Shown piece by piece: positions 43,867-54,400 of a stretch of DNA of 64,000 nt. The stretch comes from Flavobacteriales bacterium (GTDB taxonomy: Bacteria; Bacteroidota; Bacteroidia; Flavobacteriales_E; Vicingaceae): the NCBI GenBank assembly GCA_026196775.1, contig JAPHUD010000020.1, positions 1-64,000 of the forward strand. Reading direction: 5' to 3'. A program made the position numbers and the translations under genes. Under the pieces are notes generated by a model that saw nothing but the letters and a program-made list of their open reading frames with translations, had not been told where the DNA came from and searched no databases. Positions within the stretch are counted from its first letter, which is position 1. Every line of letters begins with the position of its first letter.

Positions 43867-46800
43867 ATGGCTAAAAAGAAAAAATTAAAAGAGTTTGGAA
43901 TATCATCTTGGGCAATTGATAACAAGATGACCATCTACTTAATGATAATGCTGATATTGATAACAGGAATATCCGCTTATTACGCAATGCCTAGAGAAAG
44001 TTTCCCAGAGGTTAAAGAAACTAAAATTTATATTAGTTCTGTTTTCCCAGGAAATACTTCTGAAGATATGGAAAAACTTATTACAGACCCTATTGAAGAA
44101 GAATTGCAAAACTTAAGCGGGATTACTAAAATTACTTCTACTTCTCAAGAGGATTATTCTATTATTATTGTTGAATTTGAAGAGGGTTTTAGCATACCTG
44201 AAGCGAAGTCTAAAGTTAAAGATAAGGTAGACCTTAAAAAAGCAGGTGCAGATTGGCCAACTTTTAATGGAGCTAAAGTAGAACCGAACATATTCGATTT
44301 AAATATAGCCGAAGAGTTTGCTATTATTAATGTTAATATTTCAGGAGATTATCCTGTTCAAAAACTGAAGGAATATGCTGAATATTTAGAGAAGAAAATA
44401 GAGCTATTACCTGAGATTAAACAAGTAGATATTCGTGGAGCTCAAGAAAAAGAAATTGAAGTGGCTGTTGATGTATATAAAATGACGGCTTCAAAAGTGA
44501 GCTTTGATGATATTATTAACACCATTGCAGGAGGGAATACTACTGTTTCTGCGGGGAACTTGGTAATGAATGAGCAAAGAAGAACCATTAGAGTTATTGG
44601 AGAAATTGAAGATGCAGCAGAGTTAGGAAACTTTGTGGTTAAGAATGAAAAAGGACCAATTTATCTTAAAGACATTGCTACCATTGCTTTTCAGGAAAAA
44701 GAAAGAACAACTTATGCTAGAGAGTTTTCTAAACCTGTGGTAATGCTTGATGTTAAGAAACTTTCAGGTAAAAACATGGTAGAGGCTGTCGAAAAAATTA
44801 AAGTTATTCTTGAAGAAGCTAAAAGCAATTATTTACCTAAAGATTTGAGCGTTACTACTTCTAATGATCAATCTACAAAAACTATTAACCAAGTTGATGA
44901 GTTGGTTAATAACATTATTTTTGGTATTCTGTTGGTGGTTGGGGTATTAATGTTCTTTTTAGGGTTTAGAAATGCTTTGTTTGTTGGTTTTGCCATTCCA
45001 ATGTCTATGTTTTTGTCGTTTACCTTATTAAATTTAATTGGTTATACGATGAATACTATGGTGCTTTTTGCCTTGGTTATGGGATTAGGAATGTTGGTTG
45101 ATAATGGAATTGTGGTAGTAGAAAATGTGTTGCGTTTAATGCAAAAAGAAAACATGAGCAGAATAGCTGCCGCCAAACAAGGTATTGGTGAAATTGCTAC
45201 ACCTATTATCATATCAACATTAACTTCAGTAGCAGCCTTTGTGCCACTTGGTTTTTGGCCAGGAATTATGGGAAATTTCATGAAAATATTCCCTATAACC
45301 CTTTCTATAGTGTTGGGCTCTTCATTATTTGTTGCCATTTTTATCAACTCTATGCTTACAGCAGATTTTATGAAAACTGAAGAAAAAGCTATGAGTAAAA
45401 AGTTCTTAATTAAATTAAGTGTTATTTTATTCTTTTTTGGTGTACTTAGTTTAATTATTGGCGGAGGGTTTAGAGGTATGGGAACCTTATTGGTTTTTGC
45501 TTCTATTATGCTTTGGATTTATAAATATTTGTTAGTAAAGGCTGCAGATTATTTTCAGGAAACTATTTTGGTTGTTCTTGAAGCTAGATACCAGAAATTT
45601 TTATCTTTTGCATTGAGCGGTAAAAAGCCTTATTTATTTCTGTTTGGAACATTTGGATTGTTAATTCTTTCATTTATTGTATTTGCTATTGCACAACCAA
45701 AAGTGGAATTTTTCCCTGATAACGAACCTAACCAAGTGTTTGTTTATTTAGAATATCCCGAAGGAACAGCGATTGAAAAAACCAATAAATTAACTAAAGA
45801 AATTGAAGCCAAAGTTTTTAAAGTAGTAGATAATTATAAAGATGAAACAGGCTATAACTATATGGTAGAATCTGCTGTTTCTCAAGTTGGAGAAGGTGCT
45901 GGAAACCCACAAACTGATGGAGGCTCTAATGCTGAGATGCCTCACAAAGGAAAAATTACAGTTTCACTCAGAGAATCTAAACTAAGAAGAGGAAAAAACA
46001 GTAAAGATTTTATGGAAGAAGTAAGAGAAGCTGTTGGTTCTTATCCAGGAGTAAATATTTCTGTAGAAAAAGAAGCTGCCGGACCTCCTGCTGGATATCC
46101 TATTAATATTGAAGTTAGAGGGAAGGATTATAATGAATTAATTCTTACAGCTAAAAATCTTAGAGATGCTATTAATAAATTAAATATTCCGGGAATTGAA
46201 GGATTAAAAATTGATGTAAACAAAAGTAAACCCGTAACAGAAATAACTGTTGATAGAAAAAAAGCAGGAGAGTTAGGTGTTTCTGTCGGACAAGTAGGTA
46301 ATCAATTACGTAGATCACTTTATGGAGAAAAGGCTAGTGTTTATAAAACGGGAGGTGAAGAATATGATGTTGCTGTTAGGTTTGATGAAACTTATAAACA
46401 CAACACCAATGCACTTTTTAATCAAAGAATTGTATTTAGAGACCCATCTAATGGGCAGATAAAAGACATTCCAGTTTCTACTTTAATTACAACTAAAAAT
46501 ACATCCTCTTACACTGCTATTAAGCATAGAGATTTAAATCGGGTGGTTACCTTGTATTCTTCTGTTAAAACAGGATATAATGCTACAGAAATTGTTCAAA
46601 CCATTAAAACCAGATTAGCTAACTTTAAAACAGCTAAAAATACAAGCATTGATTTTACTGGACAAATGGAAGAGCAAGAAAAAAATATGGCATTTTTAAC
46701 AACGGCTTTGTTTTCAGGATTAGGATTAATTATCTTTTTGTTGGTATTGCAGTTTAATTCATTTTCAAAACCATTAATTGTTTTAATGACCATCTTTTTG

Positions 46801-47301
46801 AGTTTTATTGGAGTGCTTTTTGGCTTGGTTATTTTTAACATGACCTTTGTAATTATGATGACGATGGTGGGAATTATTTCTCTTGCCGGAATTGTGGTAA
46901 ACAACGGAGTGGTGCTGCTCGATTATACCGAACTTCTGGTAGAAAGGAAGAAAAAAGAAATGGGATTGGTTAAAAAAGATAAATTAGCCTTACCTGAATT
47001 ATTAAATGTGATAGTAGATGGTGGTACCGCTCGTTTACGTCCGGTATTGCTAACAGCTATTACCACCGTTTTTGGATTAATTCCTTTGGCAATAGGGTTA
47101 AACATAGATTTTTTCTCTTTGATAACAGAGTTCGATGCTAAAATTTATATTGGTGGAGATAACGTAATCTTTTGGGGGCCATTAGCATGGACAGTAATTT
47201 TTGGGTTAACCTTTGCCACTTTTTTAACCTTAGTTATTGTTCCTGTAACCTATTTTATTGTAGAGAAGTTTAAAATACGTGTTAGCAGGTGGAGGGAATA
47301 A
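43867..47301 (+). CDS. RND efflux permease (HAE1/AcrB-like)
   Basis: An 1144-residue inner-membrane protein with the RND layout: helix 1 (~15-35), a large periplasmic loop, helices 2-6 (~345-500) containing VMGLGMLVDNGIVVVENVLRL with the TM4 proton-relay aspartate, a second loop, and helices 8-12 from ~945. It starts MAKKKKLKEFGISSWAIDNKMTIYLMI. It is a proton-driven exporter for drugs, dyes or lipids; the substrate is unknown. A strong terminator follows, so it closes the tetR-tolC-adaptor-permease operon. Confidence 0.95.
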   Translation: MAKKKKLKEFGISSWAIDNKMTIYLMIMLILITGISAYYAMPRESFPEVKETKIYISSVFPGNTSEDMEKLITDPIEEELQNLSGITKITSTSQEDYSIIIVEFEEGFSIPEAKSKVKDKVDLKKAGADWPTFNGAKVEPNIFDLNIAEEFAIINVNISGDYPVQKLKEYAEYLEKKIELLPEIKQVDIRGAQEKEIEVAVDVYKMTASKVSFDDIINTIAGGNTTVSAGNLVMNEQRRTIRVIGEIEDAAELGNFVVKNEKGPIYLKDIATIAFQEKERTTYAREFSKPVVMLDVKKLSGKNMVEAVEKIKVILEEAKSNYLPKDLSVTTSNDQSTKTINQVDELVNNIIFGILLVVGVLMFFLGFRNALFVGFAIPMSMFLSFTLLNLIGYTMNTMVLFALVMGLGMLVDNGIVVVENVLRLMQKENMSRIAAAKQGIGEIATPIIISTLTSVAAFVPLGFWPGIMGNFMKIFPITLSIVLGSSLFVAIFINSMLTADFMKTEEKAMSKKFLIKLSVILFFFGVLSLIIGGGFRGMGTLLVFASIMLWIYKYLLVKAADYFQETILVVLEARYQKFLSFALSGKKPYLFLFGTFGLLILSFIVFAIAQPKVEFFPDNEPNQVFVYLEYPEGTAIEKTNKLTKEIEAKVFKVVDNYKDETGYNYMVESAVSQVGEGAGNPQTDGGSNAEMPHKGKITVSLRESKLRRGKNSKDFMEEVREAVGSYPGVNISVEKEAAGPPAGYPINIEVRGKDYNELILTAKNLRDAINKLNIPGIEGLKIDVNKSKPVTEITVDRKKAGELGVSVGQVGNQLRRSLYGEKASVYKTGGEEYDVAVRFDETYKHNTNALFNQRIVFRDPSNGQIKDIPVSTLITTKNTSSYTAIKHRDLNRVVTLYSSVKTGYNATEIVQTIKTRLANFKTAKNTSIDFTGQMEEQEKNMAFLTTALFSGLGLIIFLLVLQFNSFSKPLIVLMTIFLSFIGVLFGLVIFNMTFVIMMTMVGIISLAGIVVNNGVVLLDYTELLVERKKKEMGLVKKDKLALPELLNVIVDGGTARLRPVLLTAITTVFGLIPLAIGLNIDFFSLITEFDAKIYIGGDNVIFWGPLAWTVIFGLTFATFLTLVIVPVTYFIVEKFKIRVSRWRE

Positions 47302-47335
47302 GATAACCCATATTGTCTACAAAATAATTTTTAAC

Positions 47336-47384
47336 AAGTGGACTTAGTTACTTTATTAAGGAAATCTAAGTCCACTTTTTTTAT
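47336..47384 (+). terminator. Intrinsic terminator of the efflux operon
   Basis: AAGTGGACTTAG (47336-47347) pairs perfectly with CTAAGTCCACTT (47366-47377) over 12 bp and runs into a T tract. Confidence 0.92.
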
Positions 47385-47399
47385 GTGTTGATTATTAAT

Positions 47400-47498
47400 T
47401 TTAAGGGTTTTATTACCATTGCGTTTTGTTATTCCCTCTACGCACTTATTGCTATTTGGTTTTTCCGCAAAGGAAAATGGAAAAAAATTGAAGTGTGA
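47400..47498 (+). pseudogene. C-terminal remnant of a membrane transporter (MATE-like)
   Basis: A plus-strand frame, open from before 47400 to the TGA at 47496-47498, encodes FKGFITIAFCYSLYALIAIW followed by FFRKGKWKKIEV and a stop. This is one hydrophobic helix and a basic tail like the C-terminus of Bacteroidetes MATE transporters. No start codon or upstream coding sequence remains, because the efflux operon terminator lies just before it. The call is tentative given the short length. Confidence 0.3.
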
Positions 47499-49481
47499 TT
47501 AATTAGGCTCAAGAATCAATTTGATTTTATTAAAATCGGCAGCACTATTAATAATTTTTCTATACTCTTGATAATGTTTAACAGGAATTTCAATGTTTTT
47601 ATAGTATTCTTCACATACAACAACTAACTCGTTATCTTTTACTGTGTATTTTGATGTGAAAGCCATAGAGGTATCGCCATTGTTGATAAAGTAATTTTCA
47701 ATATTTAAATCGTCCAAATTAACTATTTTGTAGTTTTTTGGGATTTTAACTTTAATTTCACGATAATAATATTTTGTATAGTTAAGTTCTACTGGTAGTT
47801 TTCTTTCTAAGCTGTCGTAAATTTCTGTTTGAGGGCCAATTAAATTGCCAATTTCAAAGATTACTTTATCTGCAGCTTTTTCAATGAATACATCAGTTTC
47901 AAATTCTGCTTCAATAATAAATGGCTTTTTACCTAAATCAGCAGCATTTTCATTTTTAACAACTATGTTTTCAGGTTCAAGTTCACTATTAATATTTGTA
48001 AATAATTGTTTGTTTAGCTCTGTTTTATCTTTACCTGTAATTAGGTAATAAAAAGGTTGAAGATCTTTAGCATAATATCCAGACATTTGTCTGTTAAAAA
48101 ATATTTTTTGATTGGTAATATTTTCTTCATTAAAAGAAACATCAATATACATTTTATCAGTGTTTTCAGTATAAGGCACAGGATCAATAAATTTAATTTC
48201 ACCAAGACCTGTTTTAAAACCTCCTAACGCTACTTCTTTAATAAATAAACCATAGTTATGAGTTAATGTAAAAGTAGGCAAACCAACTCTTGAAGCTAAA
48301 TTAGTTGGAGCCATATATTTATTTATTGAAGGAAAATAAATAAGATAATCTTCTAAAAATGTTGTTGCTTCATATTCAGAATCAAACTTTTTTGAAAGTC
48401 TATTACCAGAGAAAACAAGCTCCATTTCTATTTCTAATGCAGCGAATATTTGTGCATATAATTTAAGAATCCCTAATTCACTAGCAAGCTTATTTGAAGT
48501 TATAAAATCGATACTTTTTAACTCTTGCGAACCATTGTTTTCATTAATATAAATATTTTTTTTAAGGTAATCTTCAATAAATAAGATGTCCTCTTCTGTA
48601 GTTTTAGAAGCTTTAAACTTCATTTGTTTTAAAAATTTTTCTACGGTTTTTTTGTTTTTATCTTCGTTATAATGTAAAAAATCATACATGTTTTGAATTA
48701 AAGTACTATAAGAAGAGATATCTCGGGTACCACCATATGTATTACGGTCTAACTTATAAACCAATGCCATAAGTTTACTTTGATAGGCAGCATTATTTTC
48801 ATATTTTAAAGAAGGAATATAATCATATTTGATATTAAAATCCCATTTTCCGTTGGCTAAGGTATCGTTAGAGATAGAGTCTGTATTGTTATAGGTTTTA
48901 AATTTAAAAATTAAATTATTTGGGGTGATAACATGAAAGTCTAAATTAAAAATAGGGTATTCAGACTGTATTCTTACATAGGAACCTTCATAATAGGGTC
49001 TTTTTTTTATAACATATAAATATTCAACAATAGAACCAACCTCTATACCTTCAAAGGCAAAGTATTTATACTGAACATTAGTTTCTTCATCAACAGCAGT
49101 TAAAATTTTTGTAGAATCTAACTCAATAATTTTATTAGAAGGAGTTATAACCCTAGCTTTAGTTTTTAAAATTTCTGAGGAGTTGTCAAAACTCAGATAT
49201 ACTTTATTAAAATCTTCTATGGCATTATTTGTTCTCAATAAATAAGCTTTATGAGTTAAAACATATTGAGTTAATGTGTTTTGTTTATCATCAGGGTAAG
49301 AAAATTCATTGGAAGCATAGTCTTTAAGTACTAGAACTTCTTCATCAATAAGTGTATCTTTTAAGATGTTCATCTTGTCAATATTCTCTGACCAATTATA
49401 GCTTTTATAAAAAGGAGTAAGTTGAGCGTGAGCAATATTTAGAGTTGAAAGAACAAGAAGTGTAGCAAATAATTTTTTCAT
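47499..49481 (-). CDS. DUF3857 protein with degenerate transglutaminase-like domain
   Basis: A 660-residue protein with a signal peptide ending AHAQ (~20) and a DUF3857-type β-domain (~85-190; ARVITPSNKIIELDS, EGIEVGSIVEYLYVIKKRPYYEGS). The middle segment (SNKLASELGILKLYAQIFAALEIEMELVFSGNR) is collinear with the transglutaminase core of its upstream neighbour, but the catalytic Cys and His are missing. It is probably a non-enzymatic periplasmic partner. It is the third gene of a unit with the YwqK-repeat and transglutaminase genes, 14 nt after the latter. Confidence 0.75.
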   Translation of the reverse strand: MKKLFATLLVLSTLNIAHAQLTPFYKSYNWSENIDKMNILKDTLIDEEVLVLKDYASNEFSYPDDKQNTLTQYVLTHKAYLLRTNNAIEDFNKVYLSFDNSSEILKTKARVITPSNKIIELDSTKILTAVDEETNVQYKYFAFEGIEVGSIVEYLYVIKKRPYYEGSYVRIQSEYPIFNLDFHVITPNNLIFKFKTYNNTDSISNDTLANGKWDFNIKYDYIPSLKYENNAAYQSKLMALVYKLDRNTYGGTRDISSYSTLIQNMYDFLHYNEDKNKKTVEKFLKQMKFKASKTTEEDILFIEDYLKKNIYINENNGSQELKSIDFITSNKLASELGILKLYAQIFAALEIEMELVFSGNRLSKKFDSEYEATTFLEDYLIYFPSINKYMAPTNLASRVGLPTFTLTHNYGLFIKEVALGGFKTGLGEIKFIDPVPYTENTDKMYIDVSFNEENITNQKIFFNRQMSGYYAKDLQPFYYLITGKDKTELNKQLFTNINSELEPENIVVKNENAADLGKKPFIIEAEFETDVFIEKAADKVIFEIGNLIGPQTEIYDSLERKLPVELNYTKYYYREIKVKIPKNYKIVNLDDLNIENYFINNGDTSMAFTSKYTVKDNELVVVCEEYYKNIEIPVKHYQEYRKIINSAADFNKIKLILEPN

Positions 49482-49495
49482 AAGAGGTGGTGTTT

Positions 49496-51427
49496 TTATT
49501 TGTGTTTTAATACAACAACCTCTTTAGAGGCAGATTGCACTTGCTGAATAAATTTATTCCATTTTAAAAATTGATTTTTTTCAATTAAAAGACTTTCTTC
49601 TTTAAAGGAGGATTCATAAATAATGTATTCACCTTCAACTTTGTAAGTAAGATTAAAAGAAAAATCTTTAGTGTTTACATGAACATTTTCTGGGATATAC
49701 TCAACTTCGTATTGTTCTGGTATTTTAAGTTTATAATAATAAGATTTTTTATAGCAATAATCTTGTTCTATGGCATGTGTTCTGTCTTTTTTTATTGTTT
49801 TAGGGATAAAATCTTTGTGTAGATTTAAGTTTATATATAGATGGTTATCCGTTAGTGTAGCATAACTAGCGACAGAAAAATCGTAAGATAACTCAAAAGG
49901 CTTATCGTAATCAAATTTATTAGTTTCAACAAATGAATTAATAATAAATTTATTGTTTCCTTTAGTTAAATTAATAGTGTAAAACTTTTTAATATTATCA
50001 TCTTTAAGCGTTTCAAGATGATTAAAAATTTTGATTTTTGGATATCCGTTAACAGTATATTTTCCATTACCTACTAAATCTAAATTGTTTAGTTCTAAAG
50101 CAACGGTATCATTAAAATAGTTTCTTTCAGCATTTGTAATAGGTAGTTTTTTTACAATAAAACTATCTACATCTATGCCAATTAATACTTCTTTATCTTG
50201 AATAAATGAAGCTATCATATCAATAGTTGCATATTTTCCTGTGGCATCTAAGTAATAAAAATTAGAGTCTATAATACAAGTGTTTATCATGTGGTTATCT
50301 ACTACTGGAGTTGATATCTGACTATAAGAATAAGGTAGTCTTCGAGTCCCTACCCATGTTAAATAAGTATTTAACCCAGCATATTCAAGCATTTCTTTTA
50401 AAATACTAGAATTATCCTTACAATCTCCAAACCTCTTATTATAAACTGAGCTCGCAGAGCGAGGAATAAAGCCACCTAAGCCGCTTTCAAAAGCAACATA
50501 TTTTATGTTTTCTTGTACCCAATAATATATCACTTTTAATTTTTCTTCATCAGAATTTATATCTGCAATTAGACTGTCTATTAAAGATTTAATTTCAGGA
50601 ATAGTATCATTTTTCTCATAAAAATCTTTGGTAAGAGAATAGTACCAATCGTAAAGTTTTTTAGTACTTCCTAATATTGGTATTGTCTGTCCATTTTCTG
50701 AATAAGATTCAATATAGGGAGTTATGTGAGGGATGGAATGAAAAAAAGAAGGCGCATTTGATTCACTTTCTGTTTTTGGAACATGAGTTGACTTCCAAGT
50801 ATAGATTTTTTTATTTTTCTTTTCTTCAACAGTATGTTCAATTTTAAAGTTATCGGTATTAAACTCTTTAAACCCTATATTAATATCTTTATCAACAGTC
50901 ATTTTATATGTAACCTCATTAATTGGATAGTATTCTTGAAAAAAGAAAGAGGTTAGAAACCTAGGGTCGGTGATACTAGTTGTATAAGATAGATTTGATT
51001 TGGAACCTTTATTAAGGTTAGGGTAGTAAAAACTTATTTCTTTAACATCATCATGAAAAATAGCGTTGTCAAGTTTATCTTTTTCATTGAAATTATTTAT
51101 TTTTTGTTCCTTATAGTTTTTTCCGTTAAAAATTAGCGAGGAAGCTTTTATTTCTGAGAGTTTATGAAAAGAAGAACCACTAATTTTTTCTTCAGAAAAG
51201 AGATTGGCGTTATCTTGTAAATAAAGTTTTTCTTCATTAAACTTTATGGTTATTTGCAATCCATTTTTAGATTTAGAGATGTCAATTTCTTCTACATGAC
51301 TTATTATAACAAGGTTTTCGTTAGGGTATTTTTCATGAAAAAAATTTAACTCTTCAGAATGATCTTGGGCTATAATAGTTATTAGTGAAAATACTAATGT
51401 TAGTAAAAGTGTGTAATGTTTTTTCAT
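49496..51427 (-). CDS. DUF3857/transglutaminase-like protein with intact triad
   Basis: A 643-residue exported protein with signal peptide (MKKHYTLLLTLVFSLITIIAQ), a DUF3857-like N-terminal half and a transglutaminase-like core (~290-400): VIYYWVQENIKYVAFESGLGGF, then FGDCKDNSS (C336), VVDNHMI (H379) and YYLDATG (D394), giving the Cys-His-Asp triad. Such domains act as proteases, amidases or crosslinkers; the substrate is unknown. Its ATG overlaps the stop of the YwqK-repeat gene (TAATG), so translation is coupled. Confidence 0.83.
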   Translation of the reverse strand: MKKHYTLLLTLVFSLITIIAQDHSEELNFFHEKYPNENLVIISHVEEIDISKSKNGLQITIKFNEEKLYLQDNANLFSEEKISGSSFHKLSEIKASSLIFNGKNYKEQKINNFNEKDKLDNAIFHDDVKEISFYYPNLNKGSKSNLSYTTSITDPRFLTSFFFQEYYPINEVTYKMTVDKDINIGFKEFNTDNFKIEHTVEEKKNKKIYTWKSTHVPKTESESNAPSFFHSIPHITPYIESYSENGQTIPILGSTKKLYDWYYSLTKDFYEKNDTIPEIKSLIDSLIADINSDEEKLKVIYYWVQENIKYVAFESGLGGFIPRSASSVYNKRFGDCKDNSSILKEMLEYAGLNTYLTWVGTRRLPYSYSQISTPVVDNHMINTCIIDSNFYYLDATGKYATIDMIASFIQDKEVLIGIDVDSFIVKKLPITNAERNYFNDTVALELNNLDLVGNGKYTVNGYPKIKIFNHLETLKDDNIKKFYTINLTKGNNKFIINSFVETNKFDYDKPFELSYDFSVASYATLTDNHLYINLNLHKDFIPKTIKKDRTHAIEQDYCYKKSYYYKLKIPEQYEVEYIPENVHVNTKDFSFNLTYKVEGEYIIYESSFKEESLLIEKNQFLKWNKFIQQVQSASKEVVVLKHK

Positions 51428-54400
51428 TAATAAATTAAGTAATTATTAATATAATAAATTTGGTATAATAGGTCTCCAGAAGGGGTGTATTTTTTCGTCC
51501 AGCCATTATACTCTCCATCAAAATAAGAGGTTATTTTTTTGATTTTTTGATTTTCATAATATTCGGTAAAAAGATTATGAGAATTACCTAATTCATAGTA
51601 TCTTACTGATTTTAATTTTCCTGACTCATAGTAAGACTTCACTTCTCCTTGGCGTTCTCCATTTTCATAACTTTCTTTTTCTTTTAGTTGTCCATTGTGG
51701 TAATACTCTTCATAATCATCAATAAAAATACCTTTGTCAAATTTCATTTTTCTAGATATTTGACCATTTTTATAGTAGGCAATTATTTCTCCAGTTTCAT
51801 TTTCTAATTTAATTTCTGGAATTTCTTTTCCATCTTTTCCTAAGTATGAATACCCTGTTAATTTTCCATTCCAATAATGTCTTATTAGTTGTAGGTTATT
51901 ATACTCGTCATAAAATGTTTTTTCTCCGTGTAATTCTCCATTGCGGTAGTTTTCTTTTTGTGTAATATTTCCTGAGGGGCTATAATAAAAGGACTCACCT
52001 TCTAATAAACCATTGTCATAATTTTTTTTACTACTTAAATTTTCATCATCATCATAATCTTTCCATTCGCCATGTTTCTCATCTTGATAATATTTACCTT
52101 CATAAGATAGTTTTCCATCAGGGTAATACCATTTCCATACACCTTCTCTTTTATTATTTATGTATTGTCCTGTTGACTGAACTTTACCATTTTGGTAGTA
52201 ATTTGTAAACGGGCCATGTGAAATATCATATTTATAAGCGGTTTCTTTTTTTATTTTTCCATTAGGGAAGAATTGTTTTCCAATAATATTTTCACCAGTA
52301 GTATCTTCATTTATAACTTGATAAACATTTTGAAGTGTATCATAGAGAGTAGTGGTTAGTATTTTACCAAGGTGAAAGTCTTGTATCATATATACTTTTC
52401 CTTTTGGAGAATAGTAATATTGCTTACCATTTAACTGTCCGTCAATATAGTAATATTTTTCTTTAAGCGTAGTGTCAGTATAATAATAGTTCCATTCTCC
52501 AACCCTGTTGTTTTTCTCATACCAACCTTGTATATTTATGTTACCGTTAATGTAATAATTTGCATAATACCCAGAGAGCGAGTCGTTATTATAACTCATT
52601 TTAGTTTTTATTGCACCATTATAGTAATAGTAGATTTCATCTTCAACTAACTTTCCTTTATTAAAATGTTCAATAGCATCTAGGTTTCCATTTTTGTCGA
52701 AATATTCCCATTTCCCATCTTTTCCATCTTCTAATAAGTAGTTTCCTTTACTAGAGTTTACACCATCCGCATAAAAACCTTCATATAAAAAACTTCCTTT
52801 AGATTTTTTAACATCTTTTAAAATAGCTCCTTTTTTATCATAAAATCGGTATGCAATGGGATTTCCATTTTTATAATCTATTTCATTAAATAATATTCCG
52901 TCAATATCATATTGTTTGTAAAGTCCTGTTTTTTTACCTTTTTCATCATAAAATATTTCCTCCGTTTTTTCTCCATATTTATTATAGTAAACCCAATTTC
53001 CTATTAGAATACCATCTTTATATTTTCCTTTAGAATTTATTTTCCCATTTTCATAATAGGAAACATAATCGCCATTCATTAGGTTATTTGTATTTGTATA
53101 CTCAGCTTGCAGTTTGCCGCTTTTATAATATTCTTTTTCTTGTCCGTTTCTTGTCCCATCTTTAAACATTATTTCAGACTTTATACTTCCATCTTCATAT
53201 AAAACTTTAACTAAACCCTCAATTTTTCCGTCTTTGTATGTTACTTTGTAATTAAGAAAGTCCTTTCCTATATCATAATAAAAGTTCTGATTAGTAATAA
53301 TGTTTTCATTATTGTATGTTCCTGTTTCTGTTGTTGCTCCTTTTTTATTATAGTTAGTATATTCTCCCACTATTTTACCTTCTTTATAGTTAGATATTCC
53401 ACCTAAAACACCATTTTCATAATAGTATTTATATTCTCCTTCTAAATTTCCTCCTTTAAAAAAAGCTAACTCATTAATTTGTTTGTTTGGATAGTAAAAA
53501 GTCCATTCTCCAGTTTTTTTATTATCATCATCAACAGCTCCTTCTGAAAATAATGCACCTTGTTTATTATATGTTTTCCATATTCCAATCATATTATCCC
53601 CTTTCATTTTTCCAATGGCATTTACATAATCATTATTTTGATAATAATATTTTTCAATTTCTCCATTATCAAGTTTTTCTTCAGAAATAATTTTATTCCA
53701 AACAGCAAAATAATTCCCTACAAAATCAATTACATTTTGTTTGTTTTTTAAAACAATTGATTTGTATTTGCTTTCATCACTTATTGAAAAAGAAATGGTA
53801 TAAATAAAATCTTCAAACATTCCATTGTCAATAATTTGCTTAAAGAAAGGAATGTAATATTTTCCCCAAAAAGCATCAGTTTTTGGTAAATCTTTTAAGG
53901 AATTTAAAATAAGGTGTGTTTGTTTAACATAAGGCAAATCTATTTTTGAAGGAGATTTGTATTTTTTGTTAAGAGCAACATAATTCTTTACTAATTTATC
54001 AAGTTGTTCAAATGCTTTAGCATCATCAAAATTATCTATGTTAATTCTTTCGGTTTCATTTTTAGAGGTTAGTATGGTGTTTAAGGCACTTAAAACTGTT
54101 ATGGCATTTTCTCCATCAGGATCTAAAATTAAATACATACTATAACACATTGCAGCTTGTGTAACCATATCTGCTCGGTAAGAAAACTCTCCTAATTTAT
54201 AGTGATAAGTTGCATTAAACGGACTTAACTTTATTGCAAGTTGATTATATTTTATGGCTTCTTTATAATTTTTCTTGCCTTCATAAGCCAAGGCTTTTAC
54301 ATAATGTATTTTACCACTTTTTGGAAAAGATTTTAGAGCTTTGTCTGCAACTGCTAACATTTCATCATACTTTTTTAATTCCAAAAGTGCTGATGCTTTA

